Origin: a marine gamma proteobacterium HTCC2148
Lineage (GTDB): Bacteria > Pseudomonadota > Gammaproteobacteria > Pseudomonadales > Halieaceae
Direction: 5' to 3'
Assembly: GCA_000156295.1 (NCBI GenBank)
Contig: DS999225.1
Coordinates: forward strand, 254,852-318,851
Length of the DNA stretch: 64,000 nt
Shown: positions 16,976-26,731 of the stretch, one piece after another
Layout of the letters: every line of letters starts with the position of its first letter
Numbering within the stretch: position 1 is the first letter of the stretch
Notes under the pieces: model-generated
Told to the model about the DNA's origin: nothing
Databases searched by the model: none
The model's input: the letters and a program-made list of their open reading frames with translations, nothing else
Made by a program: the position numbers and the translations under genes

Positions 16976-17935
16976 GTGACTCTTTTGCGATACATTAAAC
17001 GGCTTAGCCTGGGCGCGCTCGGTGGCTTTCTGATGCTTGCATCGCTCACTGCCTCCGCGGTCTGCCCCGGCGCCGACAGTGAAGCGATCAAATGGCTCGA
17101 TAAGATGTCTCGCAGCGTTCATCAGGTGAACTATCACGGCGTTGTTACCTTTCAGAGGGGGGAGGAAGACATGCAGGTAATGCAGGTTTCTCACTCCGTT
17201 ACCGATGGCACCACCACTGAGAGCATGACGCAGCTTACGGGGCAGGGTGCCAAAGTTGTGCGCGCTGAACACCCCCTGGAGTGTATCCATCCCGGGCATA
17301 AGCTGCTGCGCATAGGCGACGATATTAACGCCGGTGAATGCGGTGTGGCTGAGCACTATCGATTTAGTGTCACTGACGGTGAACGGGTTGCTGGCCGTAA
17401 AGCCGTTCGCATTATTGTTGCGCCCGGTGATATGTATCGCTATGGCTACGTCATGGAATTGGACCGCCGGACTGGCCTGTTACTTAAGACGGCAACTATG
17501 GGGCGTGGGGATAAAGTGTTGGAAAAATTCCAGTTTGCCGACTTGTCGTACAAAGGCAAAGACCCTGAGGGGGCAGATGCAAACCTCGTGCATGAGGCAC
17601 AGCACCCCGTGCCGGGGCACAATGCGCCGCAGGTATCTGCTGCAGGATATGGCTGGGATGTGAAGTGGTTGCCCAGCGGTTTTATGGCAACCGATTCACA
17701 GCAGCGTAATGCAGGGCGTAAAACTTATACCGACGGCTTGGCCGTGTTCTCGGTATTTATTGAGGCACTCGACCGTGAAATTCGCCCTGGAGAAGGGGTG
17801 GTCCGATCAGGCAGCACTACATCTTATAGTCGGGGTATGGCCTTGTCTGGAGAACCTGTGCTGGTGACAGTGGTGGGCGAGGTGCCAGTGAATACTGCAA
17901 GAATGGTTGCTGACTCCGTCAAATGGGTGCGTTGA
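16976..17935 (+). CDS. rseB: Sigma-E regulatory protein RseB (MucB-like)
   Basis: A 319-residue periplasmic protein with an N-terminal signal peptide (hydrophobic core about residues 10-24, ending ASAVC). The large N-terminal domain has the LolA-like outer-membrane fold that senses lipopolysaccharide or mislocalised lipoprotein and shields RseA from DegS. WLPSGFMATDSQ and the C-terminal EVPVNTARMVADSVKW strand match MucB. The start is GTG 16976, seven bases after rseA. Confidence 0.94.
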   Translation: MTLLRYIKRLSLGALGGFLMLASLTASAVCPGADSEAIKWLDKMSRSVHQVNYHGVVTFQRGEEDMQVMQVSHSVTDGTTTESMTQLTGQGAKVVRAEHPLECIHPGHKLLRIGDDINAGECGVAEHYRFSVTDGERVAGRKAVRIIVAPGDMYRYGYVMELDRRTGLLLKTATMGRGDKVLEKFQFADLSYKGKDPEGADANLVHEAQHPVPGHNAPQVSAAGYGWDVKWLPSGFMATDSQQRNAGRKTYTDGLAVFSVFIEALDREIRPGEGVVRSGSTTSYSRGMALSGEPVLVTVVGEVPVNTARMVADSVKWVR

Positions 17936-17936
17936 C

Positions 17937-18413
17937 ATGCTGCTAGAGACTGGTCGTGTAGTTGCGGTTGAAACGGATGCTGTATGGGTAGAAACCATCC
18001 GCAAGACCACCTGCGGCAGTTGCGCAGCACAAAAGGGCTGTGGACACGGTTTGCTCAACCGGATATCAGAAGGTCATCGCTCTCTCATCAGGGCTTTGCC
18101 TGGCGGCATTAATCCGCAGGACTGCCGGGTAGACGACGAAGTAAGCATATCGATACCTGAGGCAGTGATTTTACGCGGGTCCATGGTGGTTTACATTTTG
18201 CCTTTGCTGCTGATGTTGGCCAGTGCAGCACTGGGCGCCAAATTGTTGTCCACTAATGTTGACCTGGGTAGTGCGCTTGGCGCGGTAGCGGGTATTACAC
18301 TAGGGTTTGTGCTGGTGCGTGTGCACGCTCACCGACATCGCGATGACAAGAATCTGCAGCCAACGCTTGTCAAAGTTTTACACCATGGCACCGAGGCAGT
18401 GCGGTTCGGTTGA
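17937..18413 (+). CDS. rseC: RseC/MucC family positive regulator
   Basis: A 158-residue inner-membrane protein. The N-terminal soluble part holds the Cys-rich motif TCGSCAAQKGCGHG (about residues 25-38), typical of RseC and capable of metal or Fe-S binding. Two transmembrane helices follow (about 85-130). The start is ATG 17937, one base after the rseB stop. Family members modulate sigma-E or the Rsx/SoxR-reducing system; the exact role is uncertain. Confidence 0.9.
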   Translation: MLLETGRVVAVETDAVWVETIRKTTCGSCAAQKGCGHGLLNRISEGHRSLIRALPGGINPQDCRVDDEVSISIPEAVILRGSMVVYILPLLLMLASAALGAKLLSTNVDLGSALGAVAGITLGFVLVRVHAHRHRDDKNLQPTLVKVLHHGTEAVRFG

Positions 18414-18462
18414 CCCCTGCATTGCGTGACATTATCCCATTTCCCTGATTGCGGATTTACCA

Positions 18463-19866
18463 ATGACTTTATTATCAAGACTGATACACATCACGCTGTT
18501 TACAGCCCTGTTGTTAACCGGGCGAGCCGCTAGCGCCGCTCAACTCCCCGATTTCACAGATATCGTCAAGCAAAGTTCTCCGGCGGTGGTGAAGATTATC
18601 GTCGAAGCGAGCGGTCCCCGGCCCGGTCAGGCGCAGCCTGCTCCTGAGGAAATGCCCGAGTATTTGCGCCGCTTCTTTGAATTTCGAGGGGGGCCTCAAA
18701 CACCCCGTCAACGCATGGGTATGGGTTCAGGGTTTGTTATTTCAGAGGACGGCTTAATCGTGACTAACAACCACGTCGTTGAAGGAGCTGATAGCGTTCT
18801 GGTACGGATGAGTGATCGCCGGGAGTTCGATGCCCAGGTTGTGGGGACAGACCCTCGCAGCGACCTCGCCTTGCTCAGGGTTGATGCCACTAAGCTGCCC
18901 GTACTTGAGCTTGCCCCCCATGATGATCTTGATGTCGGCGAGTGGGTGCTGGCGATTGGCTCTCCCTTCGGCCTTGACTACTCAGTGACTGCAGGCATCG
19001 TGAGTGCAGAGGGACGCAGTTTACCCACGGAAGCTGGCGAAAATTACGTGCCTTTTATTCAAACAGACGTAGCTATCAATCCCGGGAACTCAGGCGGTCC
19101 CCTATTTAACCTTGAAGGCGAAGTGGTTGGGGTTAACTCGCAGATATTTACCCGCAGTGGCGGCTCTATCGGGCTGTCGTTTGCTATCCCGGTAAGCGTG
19201 GTACGTAACGTAGTCGCTCAACTCGAGGAAAGTGGTCGCGTAACCCGAGGCTGGCTTGGTGTGACTATTCAGGATGTGGACAAAAATTTGGCGGAGTCTT
19301 TCGGTCTTGAGCGCCCTCGCGGAGCTTTGGTAGTGCAGCTGGCACCCGGTGGTCCGGCGGCGGACGCTGATCTTCGCGAGGGTGACGTGATTATCAGCTT
19401 CGACGGTAAAGATATTCCGGCATCATCTGATCTGCCCCATGTGGTGGGTTTGATCGCACCGGGCAGCCGAGTCCCGGTGGTAGTGATGCGAGACAGGAAA
19501 TCCAAGACCATCAAAGTTGAAGTCGGCGGATTGGATGCGGATGACAGCTATACCCTCAACTCAGGAGGTGACGGAGCAAGCCAGGGAGGCCGTCTGGGAT
19601 TGATCGTTGAGGAGGCCCCACAGGAGGTTCTGGAGCGGTCAGGACTCGCCGGTGGCGTACTGGTCCGCGAGGTGGTGCCAGGTTCCGTGGCAGCGCAGGC
19701 GGGAGTGATGCACGGGGATATCATCACCCTGATCGCCAGCACGCCTGTTAAGTCGGTTTCGAGCTTTGACAAGGCTGTGGATAGACTAAGCAGTGGCAGC
19801 TCGGTCCCTTTGCGCCTGATGCGCCGAGGGTCTCCTATGTTCATCGGCCTGAAGCTTAAGGATTGA
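18463..19866 (+). CDS. mucD: Periplasmic serine protease/chaperone MucD (DegP/DegQ family)
   Basis: A 467-residue HtrA protease with a signal peptide ending ASAAQ (about residues 22-27). The triad is His104 (NNHVVEG), Asp134 (DPRSDLALL) and Ser210 (GNSGGP). Two PDZ domains follow (about 255-350 and 370-460). It degrades or refolds misfolded envelope proteins and dampens sigma-E activation. The position right after rseC matches Pseudomonas mucD. Confidence 0.96.
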   Translation: MTLLSRLIHITLFTALLLTGRAASAAQLPDFTDIVKQSSPAVVKIIVEASGPRPGQAQPAPEEMPEYLRRFFEFRGGPQTPRQRMGMGSGFVISEDGLIVTNNHVVEGADSVLVRMSDRREFDAQVVGTDPRSDLALLRVDATKLPVLELAPHDDLDVGEWVLAIGSPFGLDYSVTAGIVSAEGRSLPTEAGENYVPFIQTDVAINPGNSGGPLFNLEGEVVGVNSQIFTRSGGSIGLSFAIPVSVVRNVVAQLEESGRVTRGWLGVTIQDVDKNLAESFGLERPRGALVVQLAPGGPAADADLREGDVIISFDGKDIPASSDLPHVVGLIAPGSRVPVVVMRDRKSKTIKVEVGGLDADDSYTLNSGGDGASQGGRLGLIVEEAPQEVLERSGLAGGVLVREVVPGSVAAQAGVMHGDIITLIASTPVKSVSSFDKAVDRLSSGSSVPLRLMRRGSPMFIGLKLKD

Positions 19867-19934
19867 TATCGATTACCGCCAGCGCATGGATAGCGACCGC
19901 AGGCTGATTCGGGTACAATCGCGCGCTTTTCTGC

Positions 19935-19972
19935 AGCGGCTCCTTCGGAGTCGCCGCTTGACCTTTTTCCGG
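19935..19972 (+). terminator. Hairpin between mucD and lepA, possible attenuator or terminator
   Basis: AGCGGC-TCC-TTC-GGA-(GTC)-GCCGCT forms a strong nine-pair stem with a three-base bulge, and ACCTTTTTCC follows. It sits 24 bases before the lepA start, so it could separate the stress operon from the translation genes. Confidence 0.5.
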
Positions 19973-19982
19973 GCCCGAACGA

Positions 19983-21782
19983 GTGAGTGAACTCCAGCAC
20001 ATCCGAAATTTTTCCATCATCGCCCATATCGATCATGGCAAGTCGACCCTGGCCGACCGTTTTATCCAACACTGCGGTGGACTCAGTGCCAGGGAGATGG
20101 ACGAGCAGGTGCTGGATTCCATGGACATCGAGCGCGAGCGTGGCATTACGATTAAAGCCCAAAGTGTGACGCTTGACTATACGGCTCGTGACGGGCAGGT
20201 GTATCAACTCAACTTCATCGATACCCCCGGCCACGTGGACTTTTCTTATGAGGTGTCACGCTCCCTTGCCGCTTGTGAGGGGGCCCTGCTGGTTGTCGAT
20301 GCCGGGCAGGGTGTGGAGGCACAATCCGTAGCGAATTGTTACACCGCCATAGAGCAGGGACTCGAAGTACTTCCCATTCTCAACAAAATGGACCTACCCC
20401 AGGCTGATCCTGACCGGGTAAAGCTGGAAATCGAGGAAATCATCGGTATCGATTCCAGTAATGCCTGCCCGGTCAGCGCCAAGTCAGGCATGGGGATAGA
20501 AGATGCACTTGAATACTTGGTAGAGGAAATTCCATCTCCGGAAGGTGACCGCGCTGCCCCCTTGCAGGCATTGATTATCGATTCCTGGTTTGACAATTAC
20601 CTCGGGGTCGTTTCCCTCGTCAGGGTTAAACAGGGCGTATTGCGTAAGCGTGACAAAATCGTAGCCAAGTCTCTGGGCAAGGCTCACCAGGTCGACAGTG
20701 TTGGCATCTTCACACCGAAACGACATGAGACCGATTGCCTGCAAGCGGGAGAAGTGGGGTTTGTCGTTGCCGGGATCAAAGACATCCACGGTGCTCCCGT
20801 GGGCGACACCCTGGTCCACGACAAGAGCCCGGATGTGGGCTCACTTCCAGGGTTCAAGCAGGTAAAACCGCAGGTTTATGCGGGTATTTTTACAATTTCG
20901 TCTGATGATTACGAAGACTTTCGCGATGCGCTCGGTAAACTAACCCTTAATGATGCCTCGCTTTTTTATGAGCCGGAAAGTTCTGACGCGCTGGGTTTTG
21001 GCTTTCGCTGCGGATTTCTGGGCATGCTCCATATGGAGATCATTCAGGAGCGTCTGGAGCGCGAGTATAATCTCGACTTGATCACCACTGCGCCGACGGT
21101 GATTTACGAGATCCAGAAGAAGAATGGCGACGTGGTCAGGGTCGATAATCCCTCGTCTTTGCCAGACGTGGGCGACATTGAAGAGACGCGTGAGCCTATT
21201 GCTCGCTGTAATATCCTGGTTCCCCAGGACTATCTGGGCAATGTGATTACCTTGTGCGTGGAAAAAAGGGGCGTGCAAAAAGACATGCAATTCCTCGGCG
21301 CCCAGGTGTCGATTGTTTATGACATCCCAATGGCGGAGGTTGTACTGGATTTCTTCGACAGACTCAAATCAGTTAGCCGTGGCTATGCTTCACTCGACTA
21401 CAGCTTTGAGCGCTTTGAGGCGGCCCGATTATCTCGACTGGATGTATTGATTAACGGTGACAGGGTGGACGCACTTGCGGTTATTGTGCATCAGGATCAC
21501 GTGCAGTATCGCGGCCGGGCATTGACGGAAAAAATGAAAGAATTGATACCCCGACAAATGTTCGATGTCGCCATTCAGGCTGCCGTTGGTGGCAAAATTG
21601 TGGCGCGGCAGAGCGTGAAAGCTTTGCGCAAGAATGTGACGGCCAAATGTTACGGCGGTGATGCTACGCGTAAAAAGAAACTGCTGGAAAAGCAGAAAGC
21701 AGGTAAAAAACGTATGAAACAGGTTGGCAACGTAGAAATTCCCCAGTCGGCATTCCTGGCAGTGCTCAAGGTGGATGGCTAA
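19983..21782 (+). CDS. lepA: Elongation factor 4 (LepA), ribosome back-translocase GTPase
   Basis: A 599-residue translational GTPase. The P-loop region AHIDHGKST is at residues 14-22, DTPGHVDF (G3) near 80, NKMDLPQ (G4) near 135, and the conserved C-terminal domain ends with [18 protein letters not shown]. It remodels stalled ribosomes. The GTG start at 19983 gives the standard N-terminus. Its TAA overlaps the lepB start (TAATG), as in many proteobacteria. Confidence 0.97.
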   Translation: MSELQHIRNFSIIAHIDHGKSTLADRFIQHCGGLSAREMDEQVLDSMDIERERGITIKAQSVTLDYTARDGQVYQLNFIDTPGHVDFSYEVSRSLAACEGALLVVDAGQGVEAQSVANCYTAIEQGLEVLPILNKMDLPQADPDRVKLEIEEIIGIDSSNACPVSAKSGMGIEDALEYLVEEIPSPEGDRAAPLQALIIDSWFDNYLGVVSLVRVKQGVLRKRDKIVAKSLGKAHQVDSVGIFTPKRHETDCLQAGEVGFVVAGIKDIHGAPVGDTLVHDKSPDVGSLPGFKQVKPQVYAGIFTISSDDYEDFRDALGKLTLNDASLFYEPESSDALGFGFRCGFLGMLHMEIIQERLEREYNLDLITTAPTVIYEIQKKNGDVVRVDNPSSLPDVGDIEETREPIARCNILVPQDYLGNVITLCVEKRGVQKDMQFLGAQVSIVYDIPMAEVVLDFFDRLKSVSRGYASLDYSFERFEAARLSRLDVLINGDRVDALAVIVHQDHVQYRGRALTEKMKELIPRQMFDVAIQAAVGGKIVARQSVKALRKNVTAKCYGGDATRKKKLLEKQKAGKKRMKQVGNVEIPQSAFLAVLKVDG

Positions 21783-22630
21783 TGGGTGGAGCAACCATAG
21801 ATTTTCCGCTTATCCTGGTCATTCTGGTCGGTGGGTCAGGGCTGGTGTGGTTACTGGATAGCTTGTTTCTTGCGCCCGGTCGCAAGAAAATTATTGCTGA
21901 ATTACAGGGCAAGTATCCAAATTGGGAAAAAGAAGGAAACCCGCAACAGCAGCAGTTCCAGGCCAGGGTCGCAGACCAGGCATCGGAGCCGATGTTGGTG
22001 GAGTATGCACGCTCTTTCTTTCCAGTGCTGTTTATCGTCTTTGTACTCCGCTCATTCCTTGTGGAGCCTTTCCAAATCCCCTCTTCGTCTATGGTGCCCA
22101 CCCTGCAGGTTGGCGACTATATTCTGGTCAACAAATTCAACTATGGCATTCGTTTACCGGTGACCCGCACTAAGGTGCTGGATTTGAACGAGCCGCAGCG
22201 CGGTGATGTCATGGTGTTTTTCCCTCCGCATATGAATGAGACCTATTACATCAAGCGAGTAGTGGGATTGCCGGGTGATACTGTCAGTTATCGCAACAAG
22301 CGCTTGTTCGTTAATGGCAAGGCTATAGGACGCGAAGAGCTGGCGATTGCCCCTGGCATTAATACCCGTTATCGGTTGGGACTGGAGCAGTTAGGCGATG
22401 CCAATCACCTCATGCAGGTCGACGAGGCCCGCATGCCCCGTAACTTTTCGGTAGTGGTTAAGCCAGGGCACTATTTCATGATGGGCGATAATCGTGATAA
22501 CAGCTCAGACTCCCGGGTTTGGGGTCAGGTGCCAGAAAAGGATATAGTAGGCAAGGCCTTTGCAATATGGATGCATTGGGACTCGTTCTTCAGCGTGCCC
22601 AGCTTCAGCCGGGTGGGCTTGATAGAATGA
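21782..22630 (+). CDS. lepB: Signal peptidase I
   Basis: A 282-residue inner-membrane protease that removes signal peptides from exported proteins. Two N-terminal hydrophobic segments (about 8-30 and 78-95) precede the catalytic Ser103 in IPSSSMVPTL and the general-base Lys158 in YIKRVVGLPGD. The GDNRDNSSDSR box lies near residue 240. Typical size. The gene is translationally coupled to lepA. Confidence 0.97.
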   Translation: MGGATIDFPLILVILVGGSGLVWLLDSLFLAPGRKKIIAELQGKYPNWEKEGNPQQQQFQARVADQASEPMLVEYARSFFPVLFIVFVLRSFLVEPFQIPSSSMVPTLQVGDYILVNKFNYGIRLPVTRTKVLDLNEPQRGDVMVFFPPHMNETYYIKRVVGLPGDTVSYRNKRLFVNGKAIGREELAIAPGINTRYRLGLEQLGDANHLMQVDEARMPRNFSVVVKPGHYFMMGDNRDNSSDSRVWGQVPEKDIVGKAFAIWMHWDSFFSVPSFSRVGLIE

Positions 22631-22659
22631 GAATAATAATTTAATTGGGGGGTAGGGAT

Positions 22660-23046
22660 ATGCGCTCACTGCAGCATCAGAAAGGGATGTCGATACCAGG
22701 AATGCTGGTTATCGCAATCATGCTTGGTTTTTACGTGATGTGTTTTGTCAAAATGGTACCGCATTACTCGGAATACTTTACAATTAAGGATATCGTTTCC
22801 CAGGTCGCAGCTGAGCACCAGCCTGGTACTACAACTGTCGGTCAAGTGCGTCGGAGGCTCGATAAGTTGTTCAATACCAATCAAATTTACGCGATAGAAA
22901 TAGGTGACGTTGAGGTTTATCGCGAAAAGGGCAAAACGTTCATCGATGCCAGTTATGAAGCTCGAATTCCGATCGCCGGCCGCATTGATGCTGTTTTAAA
23001 CTTTAATGACCTGCTCTTTGTGGCGGGACAGCCCAACGCCAAGTGA
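22660..23046 (+). CDS. DUF4845 membrane-anchored protein
   Basis: A 128-residue protein with one N-terminal hydrophobic helix (about residues 12-30) resembling a prepilin-like anchor, followed by a periplasmic domain. A DUF4845 gene between lepB and rnc is a recurrent feature of beta- and gammaproteobacteria; function is unknown. ATG 22660 has TAGGGAT directly upstream, better than the TTG at 22645. The last codon overlaps the GTG of rnc (GTGA). Confidence 0.9.
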   Translation: MRSLQHQKGMSIPGMLVIAIMLGFYVMCFVKMVPHYSEYFTIKDIVSQVAAEHQPGTTTVGQVRRRLDKLFNTNQIYAIEIGDVEVYREKGKTFIDASYEARIPIAGRIDAVLNFNDLLFVAGQPNAK

Positions 23047-23741
23047 CCGACCAGCAGGCACATTCGGAGCGCCTGCAACGAGCGCTGGGCTACCAGTTTG
23101 CCGACAAGAGCCTGCTGCAACTCGCGCTGACGCATCGTAGTGTCGGTGGACGTAATAACGAGCGCCTTGAGTTTCTCGGTGACTCTATCGTCAACCACAT
23201 CATTGCCGAAGCCCTATACCGTCAATTTCCCGATGCCCGAGAAGGTGATATGAGCCGCATGCGAGCGTCTCTCGTCAAAGGAGACACCTTGGCCGAGGTC
23301 GCCAGGGAACTCGACCTGGGAGAGCATCTTTTACTGGGACCTGGTGAGCGCAAGAGCGGTGGCAAACGGCGAGGTTCTATTCTCGCCGACGGATTGGAGG
23401 CAGTGGCTGGAGCCATTTTAATTGACTCAGATGTCGCGGCCTGTCGCAGTTGTGTGCTGACCTGGTTTCGGGAACGCCTGGATTTGCTAAGCCTCGATGG
23501 CGCAGATAAAGATGCCAAAACCCTGTTGCAGGAGTATTTGCAGGGCCGTCGAAGCCCTTTGCCCGAATACGAATTATTGGGGGTGGTCGGTGAGGACCAC
23601 GAACAGCAGTTTCATGTTGCTTGCCGCATCGCCAAGCCGGTGCTGGTCGTCGAGGGAGATGGGAGCAGTCGGCGTAAAGCCGAGCAGGCCGCTGCACGAA
23701 CCGCCCTTGCGAGGCTGGAGACACATGGCAAGTCAGAGTAA
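23043..23741 (+). CDS. rnc: Ribonuclease III
   Basis: A 232-residue double-strand RNA endonuclease that processes rRNA and structured mRNAs. The signature [11 protein letters not shown] is at residues 40-50, with further catalytic acidic residues near 110-120 ([10 protein letters not shown]). A double-stranded RNA-binding domain occupies the last 75 residues. The start is GTG 23043. It is coupled to era by a 17-base overlap. Confidence 0.97.
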   Translation: MTDQQAHSERLQRALGYQFADKSLLQLALTHRSVGGRNNERLEFLGDSIVNHIIAEALYRQFPDAREGDMSRMRASLVKGDTLAEVARELDLGEHLLLGPGERKSGGKRRGSILADGLEAVAGAILIDSDVAACRSCVLTWFRERLDLLSLDGADKDAKTLLQEYLQGRRSPLPEYELLGVVGEDHEQQFHVACRIAKPVLVVEGDGSSRRKAEQAAARTALARLETHGKSE

Positions 23742-24624
23742 ACGCTGCGGTTATGTCGCTATCGTGGGTCGCCCTAATGTGGGTAAGTCCACCTTGCTTA
23801 ATCATATACTGGGGCAAAAAATCAGCATCACCTCCCGCAAGCCCCAGACTACCCGACACCAGGTGCTTGGCATCAAAACTGAGAATGACTCCCAGGTCAT
23901 TTTTGTCGATACCCCCGGGTTGCATAAAGCCGAGGAAAAAGCGATCAATCGCTATATGAATCGGGCAGCCAGTTCCGCCATCAAACACGTGGATCTGATT
24001 TTGTTCCTGATTGATCGCACTGCGTGGACTGAAGAAGACCAGATGGTTCTGGAACAGGTGCAGCGGACGAGAATTCCCACTTTGCTGGTCGTCAACAAGG
24101 TAGACCTGCTGGAGGACAAAAACATACTGCTGCCTCATCTACAGGAATTGGCCGACCGAGGAGAGTTTGAGGCCATAGTGCCGGTATCGGCATTGCGTCA
24201 GCGCAACGTTGATATGCTGGAGCAGGAAATTCTTAAGTACATGCCTGAGTCTGAGCACTTTTACCCGGAAGACCAAATTACCGACCGCAGTCAGCGTTTC
24301 CTCGCCGCTGAAATAGTCCGTGAAAAAATTACGCGCCAGTTGGGAGATGAGCTGCCTTATTCGGTAGCGGTGGAAATTGAGGAGTTTGGCCTGGACAACG
24401 AGATCGCCCATATATCGGCACTGATCCTGGTTGAACGTGAGGGGCAGAAAAGAATTATTATTGGTGAGAAAGGAACGCGACTTCGTTCTATTGGCACCGA
24501 AGCGCGGGTGGATATGGAACGCTTGTTTGACTGCAAGGTTATGTTGCGCCTCTGGGTCAAGGTGAAAAGTGGCTGGTCTGACGACGAGCGTGCCCTGCGC
24601 AGTTTGGGCTACGACGACACCTGA
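23725..24624 (+). CDS. era: GTPase Era
   Basis: A 299-residue GTPase needed for 16S rRNA maturation and 30S assembly. Motifs: GRPNVGKS (15-22), [18 protein letters not shown], and the C-terminal KH domain with [17 protein letters not shown]. The start is ATG 23725, preceded by GGAG, inside the end of rnc. The frame is open much further upstream, but that part only shadows rnc. Confidence 0.97.
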   Translation: MASQSKRCGYVAIVGRPNVGKSTLLNHILGQKISITSRKPQTTRHQVLGIKTENDSQVIFVDTPGLHKAEEKAINRYMNRAASSAIKHVDLILFLIDRTAWTEEDQMVLEQVQRTRIPTLLVVNKVDLLEDKNILLPHLQELADRGEFEAIVPVSALRQRNVDMLEQEILKYMPESEHFYPEDQITDRSQRFLAAEIVREKITRQLGDELPYSVAVEIEEFGLDNEIAHISALILVEREGQKRIIIGEKGTRLRSIGTEARVDMERLFDCKVMLRLWVKVKSGWSDDERALRSLGYDDT

Positions 24625-24634
24625 GTCGTCTGCT

Positions 24635-25366
24635 ATGCGTGTCAGCTTGCAACCCAGCTATATACTTCACAGCCGTCCCTACCGGGACAGCAGTTTGATC
24701 CTTGAGGTGTTCTGTGCTGAACATGGTCGTCTGAGTCTGGTGAGTAAGGGAGCGCGCCGGCGCTCTAAAGGCGGCAGCAGTGTTGCTTTGTTACAACCTT
24801 TCATTCCTTTGTTGCTGTCTTTTTCAGGGCGCAGCGAAATGAAAACCCTGACCCATGTAGAGCCCGCCGGGGTGGCGCCTCAATTGCGCGGTGAGCGCTT
24901 GTTTAGCGGCATGTATATCAATGAGTTATTGATGCGCCTTTTACATCGTCACGACCCTCATCCGCAACTGTTCGCCAACTATGGCACAGCTCTCGGTGAG
25001 TTGGGTGATGCAGAGGAGGTTGAGGTCTGTTTGCGGCGCTTTGAACTGGGGCTGCTGGATGAGTTGGGCTACGGCTTTTCTCTGGCTGAGGATGGCCTGA
25101 GCGGTGAAGCAATTAGCGAGGACGGCTGGTATCATTTCAGCCCCGATTGTGGCCTGGTCGCCGGTGTGAAGGGCGCAAATCCTGCTCGGCCAGCCTATTC
25201 GGGAGCGGAGCTCTTGCTCCTGTCTCAAGGCAAATATGGCGGGGAGGCGCGCAGTGTCGCCCGCCGGTTGATGCGTGAGGTCCTGGCACAGTATCTCGGC
25301 AGTGAGCCGTTGAAGAGCAGGGATTTGTTCCACGGTCGTAGCCCGCAGGGCGGAGAAAGCCAATGA
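24635..25366 (+). CDS. recO: DNA repair protein RecO
   Basis: A 243-residue recombination mediator that loads RecA with RecF and RecR. The N-terminal OB fold is seen in YILHSRPYRDSSLILEVF (residues about 9-26) and LVSKGARR. ATG 24635 is chosen; an upstream open stretch overlaps era. Its stop overlaps the acpS start by four bases (ATGA). The pdxJ gene often found next is absent. Confidence 0.94.
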   Translation: MRVSLQPSYILHSRPYRDSSLILEVFCAEHGRLSLVSKGARRRSKGGSSVALLQPFIPLLLSFSGRSEMKTLTHVEPAGVAPQLRGERLFSGMYINELLMRLLHRHDPHPQLFANYGTALGELGDAEEVEVCLRRFELGLLDELGYGFSLAEDGLSGEAISEDGWYHFSPDCGLVAGVKGANPARPAYSGAELLLLSQGKYGGEARSVARRLMREVLAQYLGSEPLKSRDLFHGRSPQGGESQ

Positions 25367-25734
25367 TTGCAGTGGGAACTGACATCCTGAATTTTGAGCG
25401 CGTCGAGGACGTGGTAAAGCGTCAAGGCGATCGTTTTGTAGAACGTATTCTGACGCCCGAAGAACGGGAGGAATACGCGGCGAGTGCCCGCCCGATCAAT
25501 CTGCTGGCAAAGCGCTTTGCTGCCAAAGAGGCGGTAGCCAAGTCACTTGGAACTGGCATTGGGCGGGGTGTTAGCTGGCAGGACATCCGTATCACTCACG
25601 ATGATAATGGTGCACCTCACGTGGAGCTTAGCGGCGGCGCCTTGCGAGTGGCTGGCCAAAGGGGAGGCTCCAGAGTGGCGCTCAGTCTGGCGGATGAAGT
25701 GAACTGTGTGATCGCTTTTGCGGTGCTTGCCTGA
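25363..25734 (+). CDS. acpS: Holo-[acyl-carrier-protein] synthase
   Basis: A 123-residue phosphopantetheinyl transferase that activates acyl carrier protein for fatty-acid synthesis. IAVGTDILNFERV (metal Asp7) and KRFAAKEAVAKSLGTG (metal Glu near 55) are the two family signatures. Length is standard. It directly follows recO. Confidence 0.96.
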   Translation: MIAVGTDILNFERVEDVVKRQGDRFVERILTPEEREEYAASARPINLLAKRFAAKEAVAKSLGTGIGRGVSWQDIRITHDDNGAPHVELSGGALRVAGQRGGSRVALSLADEVNCVIAFAVLA

Positions 25735-25833
25735 CGTTTTTGTCCCGCTGTTTTCTTACAAATTTGTTCACTACAATGCACGGCGTTACCTGACAAGTTA
25801 CACTGCCCATCGGCGCGAGGATGCTGAGGAAAT

Positions 25834-26730
25834 ATGCACGATTATCCGACTATTGAAGCCTGCGTAGGTAACACGCCGCTGGTGCGACTACAGCGTATGC
25901 AGGGAGAGACCAGCAACACGATCCTGCTTAAGCTGGAGGGGACTAATCCCGCCGGTTCAGTTAAGGATCGCCCTGCATTGAGTATGATCGTGCAGGCGGA
26001 AGCCAGGGGCGATATCCGCCCCGGCGATACTCTTATCGAGGCCACCAGTGGCAATACCGGTATCGCGCTTGCAATGGCCGCTGCTATTCGCGGATATCGC
26101 TTGTTGTTAATCATGCCTGCTCACATGAGCGACGAGCGTAAACGGGCCATGTCTGCTTATGGCGCCGTCCTGATAGAAGTGAGCCAGGGCGAAGGTATGG
26201 AGGGCGCTCGTGATCTCGCTATGGCGATGCAGGAACGTGGAGAGGGTCGGGTATTGGACCAATTTGCCAACGCGGACAACCCCCTTGCCCATTTGACGTC
26301 GACAGGACCCGAGATTTGGCAGCAAACAAACGGCACCGTGTCCCATTTTGTGAGCTCTATGGGGACTACGGGAACGATCATGGGTTGCTCAGCTTACCTG
26401 AAGCAGCAAAACCCTGAAATTCAAATCGTCGGGCTGCAACCTGAAGACGGTTCCAGTATCCCCGGTATTCGTCGCTGGTCAGAAGCTTACTTGCCGTCAA
26501 TATTTGACGCTGCAAGAGTGGATCGGGTCATGGATATATCGCAGTCAGATTCTGAGCACATGATGCGTCGCCTGGCGGCGGAAGAGGGCATTTTTTGTGG
26601 CGTGTCCTCTGGCGGTTCTGTCGTCGCGGCACTGCGTCTATCACAGGAACTGGAAGACGCTGTCATCGTGGCGATCATTTGCGATCGAGGCGATCGCTAT
26701 CTGTCTACCGGCGTATTTACAGGGGGTTAG
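25834..26730 (+). CDS. cysM: Cysteine synthase B (O-acetylserine sulfhydrylase B)
   Basis: A 298-residue PLP enzyme making cysteine from O-acetylserine and sulfide or thiosulfate. The PLP lysine is Lys44 in GSVKDRPA; TSGNTGIALA near residue 70 binds substrate. GIRRW near residue 210 marks the CysM rather than CysK subgroup. GAGGAAAT stands before the ATG. relA follows at once; the 23S rRNA methyltransferase gene rlmD that often sits between them is missing here. Confidence 0.95.
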   Translation: MHDYPTIEACVGNTPLVRLQRMQGETSNTILLKLEGTNPAGSVKDRPALSMIVQAEARGDIRPGDTLIEATSGNTGIALAMAAAIRGYRLLLIMPAHMSDERKRAMSAYGAVLIEVSQGEGMEGARDLAMAMQERGEGRVLDQFANADNPLAHLTSTGPEIWQQTNGTVSHFVSSMGTTGTIMGCSAYLKQQNPEIQIVGLQPEDGSSIPGIRRWSEAYLPSIFDAARVDRVMDISQSDSEHMMRRLAAEEGIFCGVSSGGSVVAALRLSQELEDAVIVAIICDRGDRYLSTGVFTGG

Positions 26731-26731
26731 C

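Noticed and set aside
26597-26731. N-terminal extension of RelA
   Set aside because: The 45 codons before GTG 26732 lie in another frame of cysM and would make RelA longer than its family.
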